Below, in pieces: positions 1 to 5,324 of a DNA stretch of 5,324 nt. The notes below the pieces were generated by a model. It saw only the letters and a program-made list of their open reading frames with translations. It had not been told where the DNA came from and ran no database searches. The position numbers and the translations under genes are program-made. Position 1 is the stretch's first letter. Each line of letters begins with the position of its first letter. Source of the DNA: Abiotrophia sp965245735 (lineage in GTDB: Bacteria > Bacillota > Bacilli > Lactobacillales > Aerococcaceae); NCBI GenBank assembly GCA_965245735.1, contig CBDFAX010000048.1:1-5324 (forward strand). Direction: 5' to 3'.

Positions 1-2
1 CT

Positions 3-38
3 GATGATTTCCGTCAATCTATTTTTGCCAACGAATAG
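3..38 (+). CDS. 3' end of an upstream gene (partial, product unknown)
   Basis: An open frame enters from the left edge and reads DDFRQSIFANE before a TAG stop at 36-38. An intrinsic terminator begins 8 nt later, which is the expected spacing for the end of a transcription unit. Only 11 residues are visible, so no product can be named. Another frame stays open to position 90, but it would run through the terminator and is a poorer choice. Confidence 0.5.
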   Translation, partial: DDFRQSIFANE

Positions 39-45
39 AAAGCAG

Positions 46-73
46 AAAACGGCAGCTAAGGCTGCTGTTTTTT
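46..73 (+). terminator. Intrinsic terminator after the upstream gene
   Basis: Arms AAAACGGCAGC (46-56) and GCTGCTGTTTT (61-71) pair around a TAAG loop with one G-T wobble. The downstream arm runs into six T residues (68-73). The A-tract on the left arm could let the same hairpin work on the - strand, but no - strand gene is visible here. Confidence 0.85.
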
Positions 74-80
74 GTCGTAC

Positions 81-109
81 TTGCAAGTAGTAAGCAGATG
101 GAGTAGAAT
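81..109 (+). promoter_or_regulatory. Sigma-A-like promoter of the hydrolase/tetR unit
   Basis: A -35-like TTGCAA (81-86) is separated by 17 bp from a -10-like TAGAAT (104-109), which is 5 of 6 to consensus. Transcription would start at about 115-118, inside the palindrome that follows. The position directly upstream of the first gene of the unit supports the call. It is predicted from sequence only. Confidence 0.6.
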
Positions 110-110
110 A

Positions 111-131
111 TAAACTAATCCGATTAGTTTA
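111..131 (+). promoter_or_regulatory. Palindromic operator, probably for the adjacent TetR-family repressor
   Basis: TAAACTAATC (111-120) and GATTAGTTTA (122-131) are perfect 10-bp inverted arms around a single C. The site starts 1 bp after the -10 box and covers the likely transcription start, so a bound dimer would block initiation. TetR-family regulators commonly bind palindromes of this size and repress their own operon. That the binder is the TetR gene at 851-1438 is inferred from proximity. There is no T-tract, and the arms sit in the 5' leader rather than at a gene end, so this is not a terminator. Confidence 0.75.
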
Positions 132-150
132 AAAGGAAAGGATGATCTCG

Positions 151-858
151 ATGAGAATCAAGCAACACGGAAATCTTTATCAATTAACCTTTTTACCTCG
201 GCTTTTCCCCATTAATGCTTATGTGTATGAGACGGATGATGCCTTAATCGTACTGGATATGGGAAAGAGTAACTTTGTTAAAGGCGTTAAAGCCCTTGAA
301 GCTAAGACGGCAAAGCCAGTGACCCATTTGTTAATAACTCATGGGCATAGTGACCATGTTAGCGGAATTTCGGTCTTTTCAAAGGCTTATCCCGATGCGG
401 AGATTGTAGTATCCGCTCGAGAAGCTAGAATCTTGCGCGGGGACCTAAGTTTAGATGATACAGAAGATCAAAGTCCTATCTCGGGGGGATGGCCAGAGCT
501 AGATTTTGACATTCATCGAGAAGTAATCCCTGGGGATCAGGTGGCAGGCTTTCAAGTAGTTGGAGTTCCAGGACATACACCAGGCTCGGTTGCATACTTA
601 GCACCTGATGGGACTATGATTGCGGGCGATGCCTTCCAAACACGCGGGGGCTTGGCGGTAGCAGGCGATTTGCGCATTGCTTTTCCATTTCCTGCCTGGG
701 CAACGTGGAGCCGCAAAGAGGCTTTGGCTAGTGCTGAGGTAGTCTTGAAACTAAACCCAAGCTGTCTAGCCTTAGGTCACGGGCCACTGGTTTTAAATCC
801 TGATGTAGAGTTGCCACCAGTAATTAAACGAATGAAGGAGCGTTTAGAGCATGCGTAG
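151..858 (+). CDS. Metallo-beta-lactamase-fold hydrolase
   Basis: This 235-residue protein has the full metal-binding set of the MBL superfamily. The HxHxDH motif appears as THGHSDH (His64, His66, Asp68, His69), followed by His142 in PGHTPGS, bridging Asp160 in AGDAF and His210 in LGHGP. It should therefore be a soluble, cytoplasmic di-metal (probably zinc) hydrolase; there is no signal peptide. The glyoxalase II-like shape and the start MRIKQHGNLYQLTFLPR resemble small Firmicutes MBL proteins of the YflN/YobT kind. The substrate (a thioester, lactone or other ester) cannot be read from sequence. The start at 151 is preferred over ATG 142 because the AAAGGA at 137-142 lies 8 nt before 151, whereas 142 directly abuts the purine tract. 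The 3' end overlaps the tetR start by 8 bp, so the two are co-transcribed. Expression is probably repressed through the palindrome at 111-131. Confidence 0.88.
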   Translation: MRIKQHGNLYQLTFLPRLFPINAYVYETDDALIVLDMGKSNFVKGVKALEAKTAKPVTHLLITHGHSDHVSGISVFSKAYPDAEIVVSAREARILRGDLSLDDTEDQSPISGGWPELDFDIHREVIPGDQVAGFQVVGVPGHTPGSVAYLAPDGTMIAGDAFQTRGGLAVAGDLRIAFPFPAWATWSRKEALASAEVVLKLNPSCLALGHGPLVLNPDVELPPVIKRMKERLEHA

Positions 859-1438
859 ACCCTCTATAAGCCTAGAACAACTTGTTAAAATAGGTTCTTC
901 TTTACTAAATCGAAAGGGACTTACGGAATTTGCCCTCAAAGACGTTGCGCACGAGGTAGGAATGCGTCTGCCTTCCCTTTATAACTATATCGAGAGTCGG
1001 GAACACTTGCTGATGCTTATTGCAGAAGACACGGCAAAGCGTTTTTATCAGCTGTTGTCAGCAGCAGCCCAAGAAGGAGATGGAACCGAGAAGATACGTC
1101 AAGTAGCCGAGGCATACTTGAACTTTGCTTGGGACTACCCGGGAGAGTATGAATTGATGCAAGCTCCTGCTTTTTGGTGCCAGAGTTCAGCGGGACCTAT
1201 CTTTGAGTCAATCTTCGAGTTAGTGCGTCAACTTACTGGGGATTGGAGATTAGCTCCGGAAGTCGAGACGCATTTTTATCGGAGTTTACGTAGTTTTCTG
1301 CATGGTTATGCCGATATTGGGCGACAGCAGGGCTTTCGGCGACCTCAAGCCTTGGAATCGAGTGCTCAGTTTGGTCTAGACCTACTCTTAGCAGGATGGC
1401 AGGAATATTTAGCAAAACAGGATAGTATTAGTCGATAA
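851..1438 (+). CDS. TetR-family transcriptional regulator
   Basis: This 195-residue protein has the usual TetR-family length. The N-terminal DNA-binding domain spans about residues 8-57, with the helix-turn-helix in FALKDVAHEVGMRLPSLYNY and the family-typical YNYIESREHLL after it. The C-terminal part (RSLRSFLHGYADIGRQQGF and the LLLAGW stretch) resembles the WHG-type TetR ligand-binding domain, where an HG pair precedes a helix and a late GW/GL-type motif. The ligand is unknown. AAGGAG (835-840) lies 10 nt before the ATG, and the gene begins inside the end of the hydrolase gene, giving translational coupling. It most likely represses its own operon through the palindrome at 111-131, with induction by a substrate or analogue of the hydrolase. 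No terminator follows it. Confidence 0.9.
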   Translation: MRRPSISLEQLVKIGSSLLNRKGLTEFALKDVAHEVGMRLPSLYNYIESREHLLMLIAEDTAKRFYQLLSAAAQEGDGTEKIRQVAEAYLNFAWDYPGEYELMQAPAFWCQSSAGPIFESIFELVRQLTGDWRLAPEVETHFYRSLRSFLHGYADIGRQQGFRRPQALESSAQFGLDLLLAGWQEYLAKQDSISR

Positions 1439-1520
1439 TATCCCTTGCATCGAAAGAATAAAAGGAGTATCATATAGACAAAAGTTATTATGAAGACAAT
1501 AGTCTAGAAGGGCGGTGCCT
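1439..1520 (+). promoter_or_regulatory. tetR-kinase intergenic region with a possible weak promoter
   Basis: A -35-like TTGCAT (1445-1450, 3 of 6) lies 17 bp before a -10-like TATCAT (1468-1473, 5 of 6), so psuK may have its own weak promoter. No hairpin with a T-tract is present, so read-through from tetR is also possible. AGACAA occurs twice, 18 bp apart (1476-1481 and 1494-1499), and the second copy forms AGAC-AATA-GTCT (1494-1505). GAAGGG (1507-1512) is the ribosome binding site for the ATG at 1521. Confidence 0.35.
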
Positions 1521-2621
1521 ATGTTAACGCCTAATGAAGCCAAGGTGCTGGCCTTGATTGAGGAAGACCCTTTCCGTACCCAGCAAGAATTGGCAACATT
1601 GATGGGAATTAGTCGGTCAACGGTGGCCAGTTTAATCTCGTCCTTGACCCAGAAACATCAGCTACGCGGACGAGCCTATATTCTGAATGAGGCGCGGCGA
1701 ATTTATTGTATCGGTGGGATGAATATCGACCGTAAATTTCGTTTAACCGGCGCCATGCAGCTAGGTACTAGTAACCCTGTCACCTCAACTCTCAGTGTGG
1801 GGGGCGTAGTCCGCAACGTAGCTGAGAACTTAGGGCGATTAGGTCAAACGGTTCAATTGCTGTCAGTAGCGGGAATGGATCAGGATTATGACTGGATTAA
1901 GCAGCAGACTCAGGCCTATGTGGATATGAGCCAAGTAACTCAAATTCCAGAGGCGGCAACGTCAACCTACAGTGCTATCTTGGATGAGTCCGGGGATATG
2001 CAATTGGCGCTAGCCGATATGGCGATTGCCGACCAGATGGATTTAGATTGGATTAGTCAATTTGCTCCGCGTCTTAAGCTAGCAGATTATCTGATTCTGG
2101 ATTTGAACTTGCCTCTAGCAACCGTGACTTATTTGATTCAACTTGCAAAAGCTGAATCAATTCCGCTCGCCATTATTCCGGTCAGTGGTCCCAAGATGAG
2201 TCACTTGCCAGAAGATTTAAGTGGCGTTAGTTGGCTCGTTGTCAATGAGGATGAATCCATCAGTCGCTTTGGGAATTTACCGGCGGCAGACTTAGTGGAG
2301 GCTTGGTTAGCAACCGGCGTCTTGCAAGTGGTCATGACCAGGGGGACTCGAAGTAGTTTTTATGGGCATCAGGATGGCAGCCGCCAGGAAGTCCAGCCTC
2401 TCCTAGCGCAACATGTAGTAGATGTAACAGGGGCAGGTGATGCCTTCTCTGCTGGCCTTCTCTATGGACAGTTGACAGGGCATGATGCTAAGACATCTAT
2501 TTATTATGGGATGGCCAATTCCTATCATACGGTTCAAGTCAAGCAAACCGTTCGACTCAATCTCTCTGCTAGCCAGTTGGAGAGTGACTATCAGACATTA
2601 AAAGAAAGAGGTTTAGCCTAA
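1521..2621 (+). CDS. psuK: Pseudouridine kinase, PfkB family, with N-terminal winged-helix domain
   Basis: This 366-residue protein has two parts. Residues about 2-50 form a winged helix-turn-helix (EAKVLALIEEDPFRTQQ, then LATLMGISRSTVASLISSL) like that of MarR/Lrp-type regulators. Residues about 60-366 are a PfkB/ribokinase-fold sugar kinase, with GGMNID at 65-70, the sugar-side GG at 94-95, NEDE at 242-245, and the ATP/anion-hole motif GAGDAFSAG at 304-312, in which Asp307 is the catalytic base. It is predicted to phosphorylate pseudouridine at the 5' position using ATP. The substrate is inferred mainly from psuG lying 1 nt downstream. HTH-bearing kinases such as E. coli YeiI may prefer other nucleosides, so inosine or another nucleoside kinase is the alternative. 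ATG 1521 is preferred to GTG 1515 because GAAGGG sits 8 nt before the ATG but only 2 nt before the GTG. The HTH suggests that it also regulates transcription. Confidence 0.82.
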   Translation: MLTPNEAKVLALIEEDPFRTQQELATLMGISRSTVASLISSLTQKHQLRGRAYILNEARRIYCIGGMNIDRKFRLTGAMQLGTSNPVTSTLSVGGVVRNVAENLGRLGQTVQLLSVAGMDQDYDWIKQQTQAYVDMSQVTQIPEAATSTYSAILDESGDMQLALADMAIADQMDLDWISQFAPRLKLADYLILDLNLPLATVTYLIQLAKAESIPLAIIPVSGPKMSHLPEDLSGVSWLVVNEDESISRFGNLPAADLVEAWLATGVLQVVMTRGTRSSFYGHQDGSRQEVQPLLAQHVVDVTGAGDAFSAGLLYGQLTGHDAKTSIYYGMANSYHTVQVKQTVRLNLSASQLESDYQTLKERGLA

Positions 2622-2622
2622 G

Positions 2623-3534
2623 ATGAAAAACTTATTATCTATTAGTAAAGAAGTACAACACGCTTTAGATCATAACTTACCTGTTGTCGCTTTAGAATCT
2701 ACCATCATTTCTCACGGGATGCCCTATCCACAAAACGTTCAAATGGCTAAAACAGTAGAGCAGATTATCCGTGATAATGGGGCTGTACCAGCAACAATCG
2801 CCATCATGGATGGTCAGTTTAAGATTGGTTTAGAAGAAGCTGATTTAGAACGTTTGGCTAGCGAGAAGCCAGTTGCTAAGGTATCTCGTCGTGACCTGGC
2901 AGAAGTCTTCGCCAAAGGCATCTTAGGGGCGACGACAGTGGCAACGACCATGATTGGGGCGCATTTAGCGGGTATCAAGGTCTTCGTTACTGGCGGGATT
3001 GGTGGCGTACACCGCGGTGTAGAGGAAACAATGGATATTTCTGCTGACTTAGACGAATTAGGCCAAACACCAGTGACGGTCGTTTGCGCAGGTGCCAAAG
3101 CTATTTTGGACTTGCCAAGAACTTTGGAATATTTGGAAACCAAAGGGGTGCCTGTAGTGGGCTACCAAACGGATTACCTACCTGCCTTCTACACACGGAC
3201 GTCAGAATACAAGCTCAATAGCCGAGCAGACAAGCCAGAAGAAATTGCAGCCATGATGGACTACTCTGAAGCGCTTGGCCTTAAGGGTGGGATTTTGGTG
3301 ACGAATCCAATTCCTGCTGAACATGAGATTCCACATGAAAAAATTGATGCCATTATCGATGCGGCTGTAAAAGAAGCAGATGAGAAAGGGATTCGAGGCA
3401 AAGATAGCACGCCATTCCTATTAGCTAAGATTGTTGAATTAACAGATGGAGCTAGCTTAAATACTAATATTCAATTGGTTTATAATAACGCCAAATTAGG
3501 GGCAAAGATTGCTAAAGCCTATCAAGAACGTTAA
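2623..3534 (+). CDS. psuG: Pseudouridine-5'-phosphate glycosidase
   Basis: This 303-residue protein is close to the usual family length (E. coli PsuG is about 312). It reversibly splits pseudouridine 5'-phosphate into uracil and ribose 5-phosphate by breaking a C-C glycosidic bond, and the family needs a divalent metal, typically manganese. Visible family motifs are ALESTIISHGMPYPQN (Glu25, matching the catalytic Glu31 of E. coli), VTGGIGGVHRG, DISADL (Asp138/Asp142, metal-site region), VCAGAKAILD (Lys159, matching the Schiff-base Lys166) and SLNTNI (Asn282). The residue equivalences come from remembered E. coli numbering and alignment by eye. The start is 1 nt after the psuK stop, with AAAGAGG at 2605-2611 eleven nt upstream, so the genes are translationally coupled. 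The protein is cytoplasmic. A strong terminator follows, and no pseudouridine transporter is adjacent. Confidence 0.95.
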   Translation: MKNLLSISKEVQHALDHNLPVVALESTIISHGMPYPQNVQMAKTVEQIIRDNGAVPATIAIMDGQFKIGLEEADLERLASEKPVAKVSRRDLAEVFAKGILGATTVATTMIGAHLAGIKVFVTGGIGGVHRGVEETMDISADLDELGQTPVTVVCAGAKAILDLPRTLEYLETKGVPVVGYQTDYLPAFYTRTSEYKLNSRADKPEEIAAMMDYSEALGLKGGILVTNPIPAEHEIPHEKIDAIIDAAVKEADEKGIRGKDSTPFLLAKIVELTDGASLNTNIQLVYNNAKLGAKIAKAYQER

Positions 3535-3548
3535 GCTTATTTATGGCG

Positions 3549-3573
3549 GCCGGGACTAATGTCCCGGCTTTTT
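3549..3573 (+). terminator. Intrinsic terminator after psuG
   Basis: GCCGGGAC (3549-3556) and GTCCCGGC (3561-3568) pair perfectly around a TAAT loop and are followed by TTTTT (3569-3573). The hairpin starts 14 nt after the psuG stop and closes the psuK-psuG unit, possibly the whole run from the hydrolase onward. Confidence 0.92.
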
Positions 3574-3649
3574 GTATATGATGTTAGTGGGAATAGAGTG
3601 ATGCTGGGCATGATTTTATCTTGATTGGTCAATGGTTAACTAGAAGGGC

Positions 3650-3677
3650 TTGACTTTTCTACTAGATGCCGTATAAT
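3650..3677 (+). promoter_or_regulatory. Strong sigma-A promoter of the metal ATPase gene
   Basis: TTGACT (3650-3655, 5 of 6) and a consensus TATAAT (3672-3677) are separated by 16 bp. Transcription would start near 3683-3685, giving a leader of about 45 nt. This is the best promoter in the window. From 3574 to 3649 I see nothing beyond the short palindrome TTGATTGGTCAA at 3621-3632. Confidence 0.82.
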
Positions 3678-3691
3678 AAAAGTGCAAACAG

Positions 3692-3707
3692 TTGAATAAT
3701 TGTTCAA
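3692..3707 (+). promoter_or_regulatory. Inverted repeat resembling an ArsR/SmtB-family metal-sensor operator
   Basis: TTGAATAATTGTTCAA reads the same on both strands except at one symmetric pair. Its core is TGAA-N6-TTCA, the half-site arrangement known from SmtB and CzrA operators. It lies 15-30 bp downstream of the -10 box, across the early transcribed region, a common repressor position. No ArsR-family gene is in the window, so the binder would be encoded elsewhere, perhaps past the right edge. It does not match a CopY cop box (TACAnnTGTA) or a PerR box. Confidence 0.55.
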
Positions 3708-3715
3708 TTAATATG

Positions 3716-3724
3716 AAGGAGGAG
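3716..3724 (+). promoter_or_regulatory. Strong ribosome binding site of the ATPase gene
   Basis: AAGGAGGAG is nearly a full complement to the 16S rRNA 3' end. Its GGAGG core lies 7 nt before the ATG at 3730, and this fixes the start of the truncated ATPase gene. Confidence 0.85.
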
Positions 3725-3729
3725 TTAAG

Positions 3730-5324
3730 ATGTGCTCTCATAATCACAACTCTCATACACATTCGCATCAGCACCATGACCATGCTCATGCCCATGTTCA
3801 TGCATTTAGTTGGGCCGTTTTTGCCTATATGCTTGGTCTCCTTGCTTTCACCACAGGGCTTCTTCTAGAGCAAGGTTCCCTATTGGTTAATGTCCTCTAT
3901 AGCTTGACGGTAATCCTGTCTGGCTATCATGTCCTAAGTGAAGGTTTGTTAGAGACTTGGCAGGCTAGCTACAAAGCGCGCCGTTTTTGTCCTAATACTC
4001 ACTTGCTAATGGGGCTGGCGGCCATAGGTGCTATGCTAATTGGACAATTCCAAGAAGCAGCCTTGCTAATTTTGATATTTGCTGGTGCTCATTTTCTGGA
4101 GGACTATGCAGAAGCTAAATCTAAGAAGGAAATGACCAGCCTCTTAGCCATGCAACCCCAAGAAGCGCGCCTTTTGGCGGAAGATGGAAGCATGACGATT
4201 GTGGCAGTGCAAGACTTAGCGGTTGGTAATCGAGTGCAAGTATTGAATGGTGCCCAAATACCCATTGATGGACAAATTGTGAGCGGTCAGGCAGTTATTA
4301 ATGAGGCCATGATTAATGGGGAGAGTATTCCGCAAGAAAAGAGCGTGGGCGACACGGTCTATGCCGCTACCCTCAATGGTAATAGCAGCTTTGTCATGCA
4401 AGTAACGCGTTTGGCGGATGAGACGGCTTTTGCTAAAATCCTCGGCTTAGTCAAAGAGGCTCAAGCAAAGCAAAGTCCGGTTGCGACCCGCATTCAGCGT
4501 TTGGAGCCGCTCTATGTTAAGGGGGCACTCCTCTTCACGGCTTTATATGCGCTTGTGATGGCGTTAGAGACTTCGCTTTCATTACATGAAGTAGCCTATC
4601 GAACATTGATTATGCTCATTGCCCTTTCGCCTTGTGCCTTAGCAGCCAGTGCCATTCCGGCTACCTTATCAGCTTTATCGAATCTGGCTAAGCAAGGGGT
4701 ACTAGTCAAGGGCGGGAGCCATCTACATCAAGTGTCAGGCCTTAGTACTATTGCTTTTGATAAGACGGGGACATTAACTCAGGGGCGGCCTCAGGTGACG
4801 GACACCATCTTATCGGCTGAAGCTGAGAAACTATTGGCTGTCTGGGTGTCCATGGAGCGTCAAGCTAATCATCCTCTGGCGCAGGCGATTGTAGCCCATT
4901 TTGCTAGCCAGCCTCTTCTGGATTTAGAGGTTATCAATAAGATGGGTCAGGGCCTCTATGCCGACTATCAAGGTAATAGCTACCAGGTGGCTAAGCCTTC
5001 AGTCTTTGGAAGAGTAGAGGATTCCTATGACAAGCAAAGACGTGAATGGGAAGGACAGGGCAAGACGGTGGTCTATTTGGCTCAAAACAAAGAAGTCATA
5101 GGGGCGATGGCGCTGATGGATATTGCCAAAGAAGATGCGCGTCAAACCCTGGATTACTTCAAGCAAGTCGGGGTTAAAACCGTCATGTTAACAGGGGATG
5201 CCGAGTTAACGGGGCAGGCCATTGGCCAGCAACTAGGGATCCAATCTGTTCAAGCCCAAGTCATGCCTAACCAGAAGGCAGAAGAAATCCGTAAGTTAAT
5301 GGACAAACACGAGATGGTAGCTAT
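3730..5324 (+). CDS. Heavy-metal-translocating P1B-type ATPase (3' end outside window)
   Basis: 531 codons are open to the window edge, which is most of an expected protein of roughly 600-700 residues. It should be a membrane pump exporting a transition metal (zinc, cobalt, iron or cadmium) at the cost of ATP. Residues 4-24 hold 11 histidines, mostly in HxH spacing, and no CxxC HMA domain is present. Hydrophobic segments lie at about 27-46, 50-70, 91-105, 109-122, 264-280 and 289-312. Other landmarks are actuator-loop NGES at 196-199 (usually TGES), the transmembrane metal site SPC at 300-302 (CPC in copper and CadA-type pumps), DKTGT with phosphorylated Asp344, the nucleotide-site NHP at 380-382 and MLTGD at 487-490. 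The GDGxND motif and the last two membrane segments would lie past the edge. SPC and the lack of an HMA domain point to the P1B-4 group (CoaT/ZosA-like). Metal identity is not certain. Confidence 0.92.
   Translation, partial: MCSHNHNSHTHSHQHHDHAHAHVHAFSWAVFAYMLGLLAFTTGLLLEQGSLLVNVLYSLTVILSGYHVLSEGLLETWQASYKARRFCPNTHLLMGLAAIGAMLIGQFQEAALLILIFAGAHFLEDYAEAKSKKEMTSLLAMQPQEARLLAEDGSMTIVAVQDLAVGNRVQVLNGAQIPIDGQIVSGQAVINEAMINGESIPQEKSVGDTVYAATLNGNSSFVMQVTRLADETAFAKILGLVKEAQAKQSPVATRIQRLEPLYVKGALLFTALYALVMALETSLSLHEVAYRTLIMLIALSPCALAASAIPATLSALSNLAKQGVLVKGGSHLHQVSGLSTIAFDKTGTLTQGRPQVTDTILSAEAEKLLAVWVSMERQANHPLAQAIVAHFASQPLLDLEVINKMGQGLYADYQGNSYQVAKPSVFGRVEDSYDKQRREWEGQGKTVVYLAQNKEVIGAMALMDIAKEDARQTLDYFKQVGVKTVMLTGDAELTGQAIGQQLGIQSVQAQVMPNQKAEEIRKLMDKHEMVA
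3739..3801 (+). other. Histidine-rich N-terminal segment of the ATPase
   Basis: Codons 4-24 encode 11 histidines at positions 4, 6, 9, 11, 13, 15, 16, 18, 20, 22 and 24, mostly alternating with small or polar residues, with a single cysteine at position 2. Such stretches bind zinc, nickel or cobalt and are known from zinc transporters and some P1B pumps. The codons CAT and CAC are mixed, so the DNA is only weakly repetitive. Confidence 0.85.

Noticed and set aside
142..150. Upstream ATG for the hydrolase, adding MIS
   Set aside because: It directly abuts the purine tract that serves as ribosome binding site. ATG 151 has better spacing and gives the start typical of related proteins, though use of 142 cannot be excluded.
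1233..1415. 60-codon open frame on the - strand inside tetR
   Set aside because: It lies wholly antisense to a convincing TetR coding region and has no recognisable domain.
1515..1520. GTG start for psuK two codons upstream
   Set aside because: The Shine-Dalgarno GAAGGG would be only 2 nt away; spacing to ATG 1521 is normal.
2049..2060. GATTAGT inside psuK, matching half of the 111-131 palindrome
   Set aside because: Only one half-site is present and it lies in coding sequence, so chance is the simplest explanation.
2814..3143. 109-codon open frame on the - strand inside psuG
   Set aside because: It is antisense to highly conserved psuG motifs, and its Ser/Ala/Pro/Lys-rich product looks like an antisense shadow.
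3621..3632. Short palindrome TTGATTGGTCAA upstream of the ATPase promoter
   Set aside because: Arms are only 4 bp and it has no clear relation to the promoter; expected by chance in AT-rich DNA.
4216..4401. 61-codon open frame on the - strand inside the ATPase gene
   Set aside because: It is antisense to the actuator-domain coding sequence and has no family resemblance.

Overview
The window looks like a chromosomal stretch of a low- to moderate-GC Gram-positive bacterium, probably of the order Lactobacillales (an Aerococcaceae-like member would fit, but the sequence does not settle the genus). This rests on strong AGGAGG-type ribosome binding sites, sigma-A-like promoters, compact intrinsic terminators with U-tracts, and the character of the encoded proteins. 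All recognisable genes lie on the + strand.

Layout: (1) Positions 3-38 appear to be the last codons of an upstream gene, closed by an intrinsic terminator (46-73). (2) A promoter (81-109) carries a perfect palindrome just after its -10 box and drives a metallo-beta-lactamase-fold hydrolase (151-858), whose 3' end overlaps a TetR-family regulator (851-1438). The layout is that of a self-contained, ligand-inducible enzyme/repressor module. (3) After a 76-82 bp gap with a possible weak promoter come a PfkB-family kinase with an N-terminal winged-helix domain (1521-2621) and, 1 nt later, pseudouridine-5'-phosphate glycosidase psuG (2623-3534). Together these two would phosphorylate pseudouridine and split the product into uracil and ribose 5-phosphate. 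A strong terminator (3549-3573) ends this unit. (4) A strong promoter (3650-3677) with a TGAA-N6-TTCA inverted repeat, typical of ArsR/SmtB-family metal sensors, precedes a heavy-metal P1B-type ATPase (3730 to past the window end). That protein has a histidine-rich N-terminus and an SPC metal-site motif.

The three units are functionally separate: detoxification or small-molecule hydrolysis, modified-nucleoside salvage, and metal export. I see no mobile element, RNA gene, CRISPR array or clearly novel system. The most interesting points are the two operator-like palindromes, the HTH-kinase fusion, and the P1B-4-like features of the ATPase.
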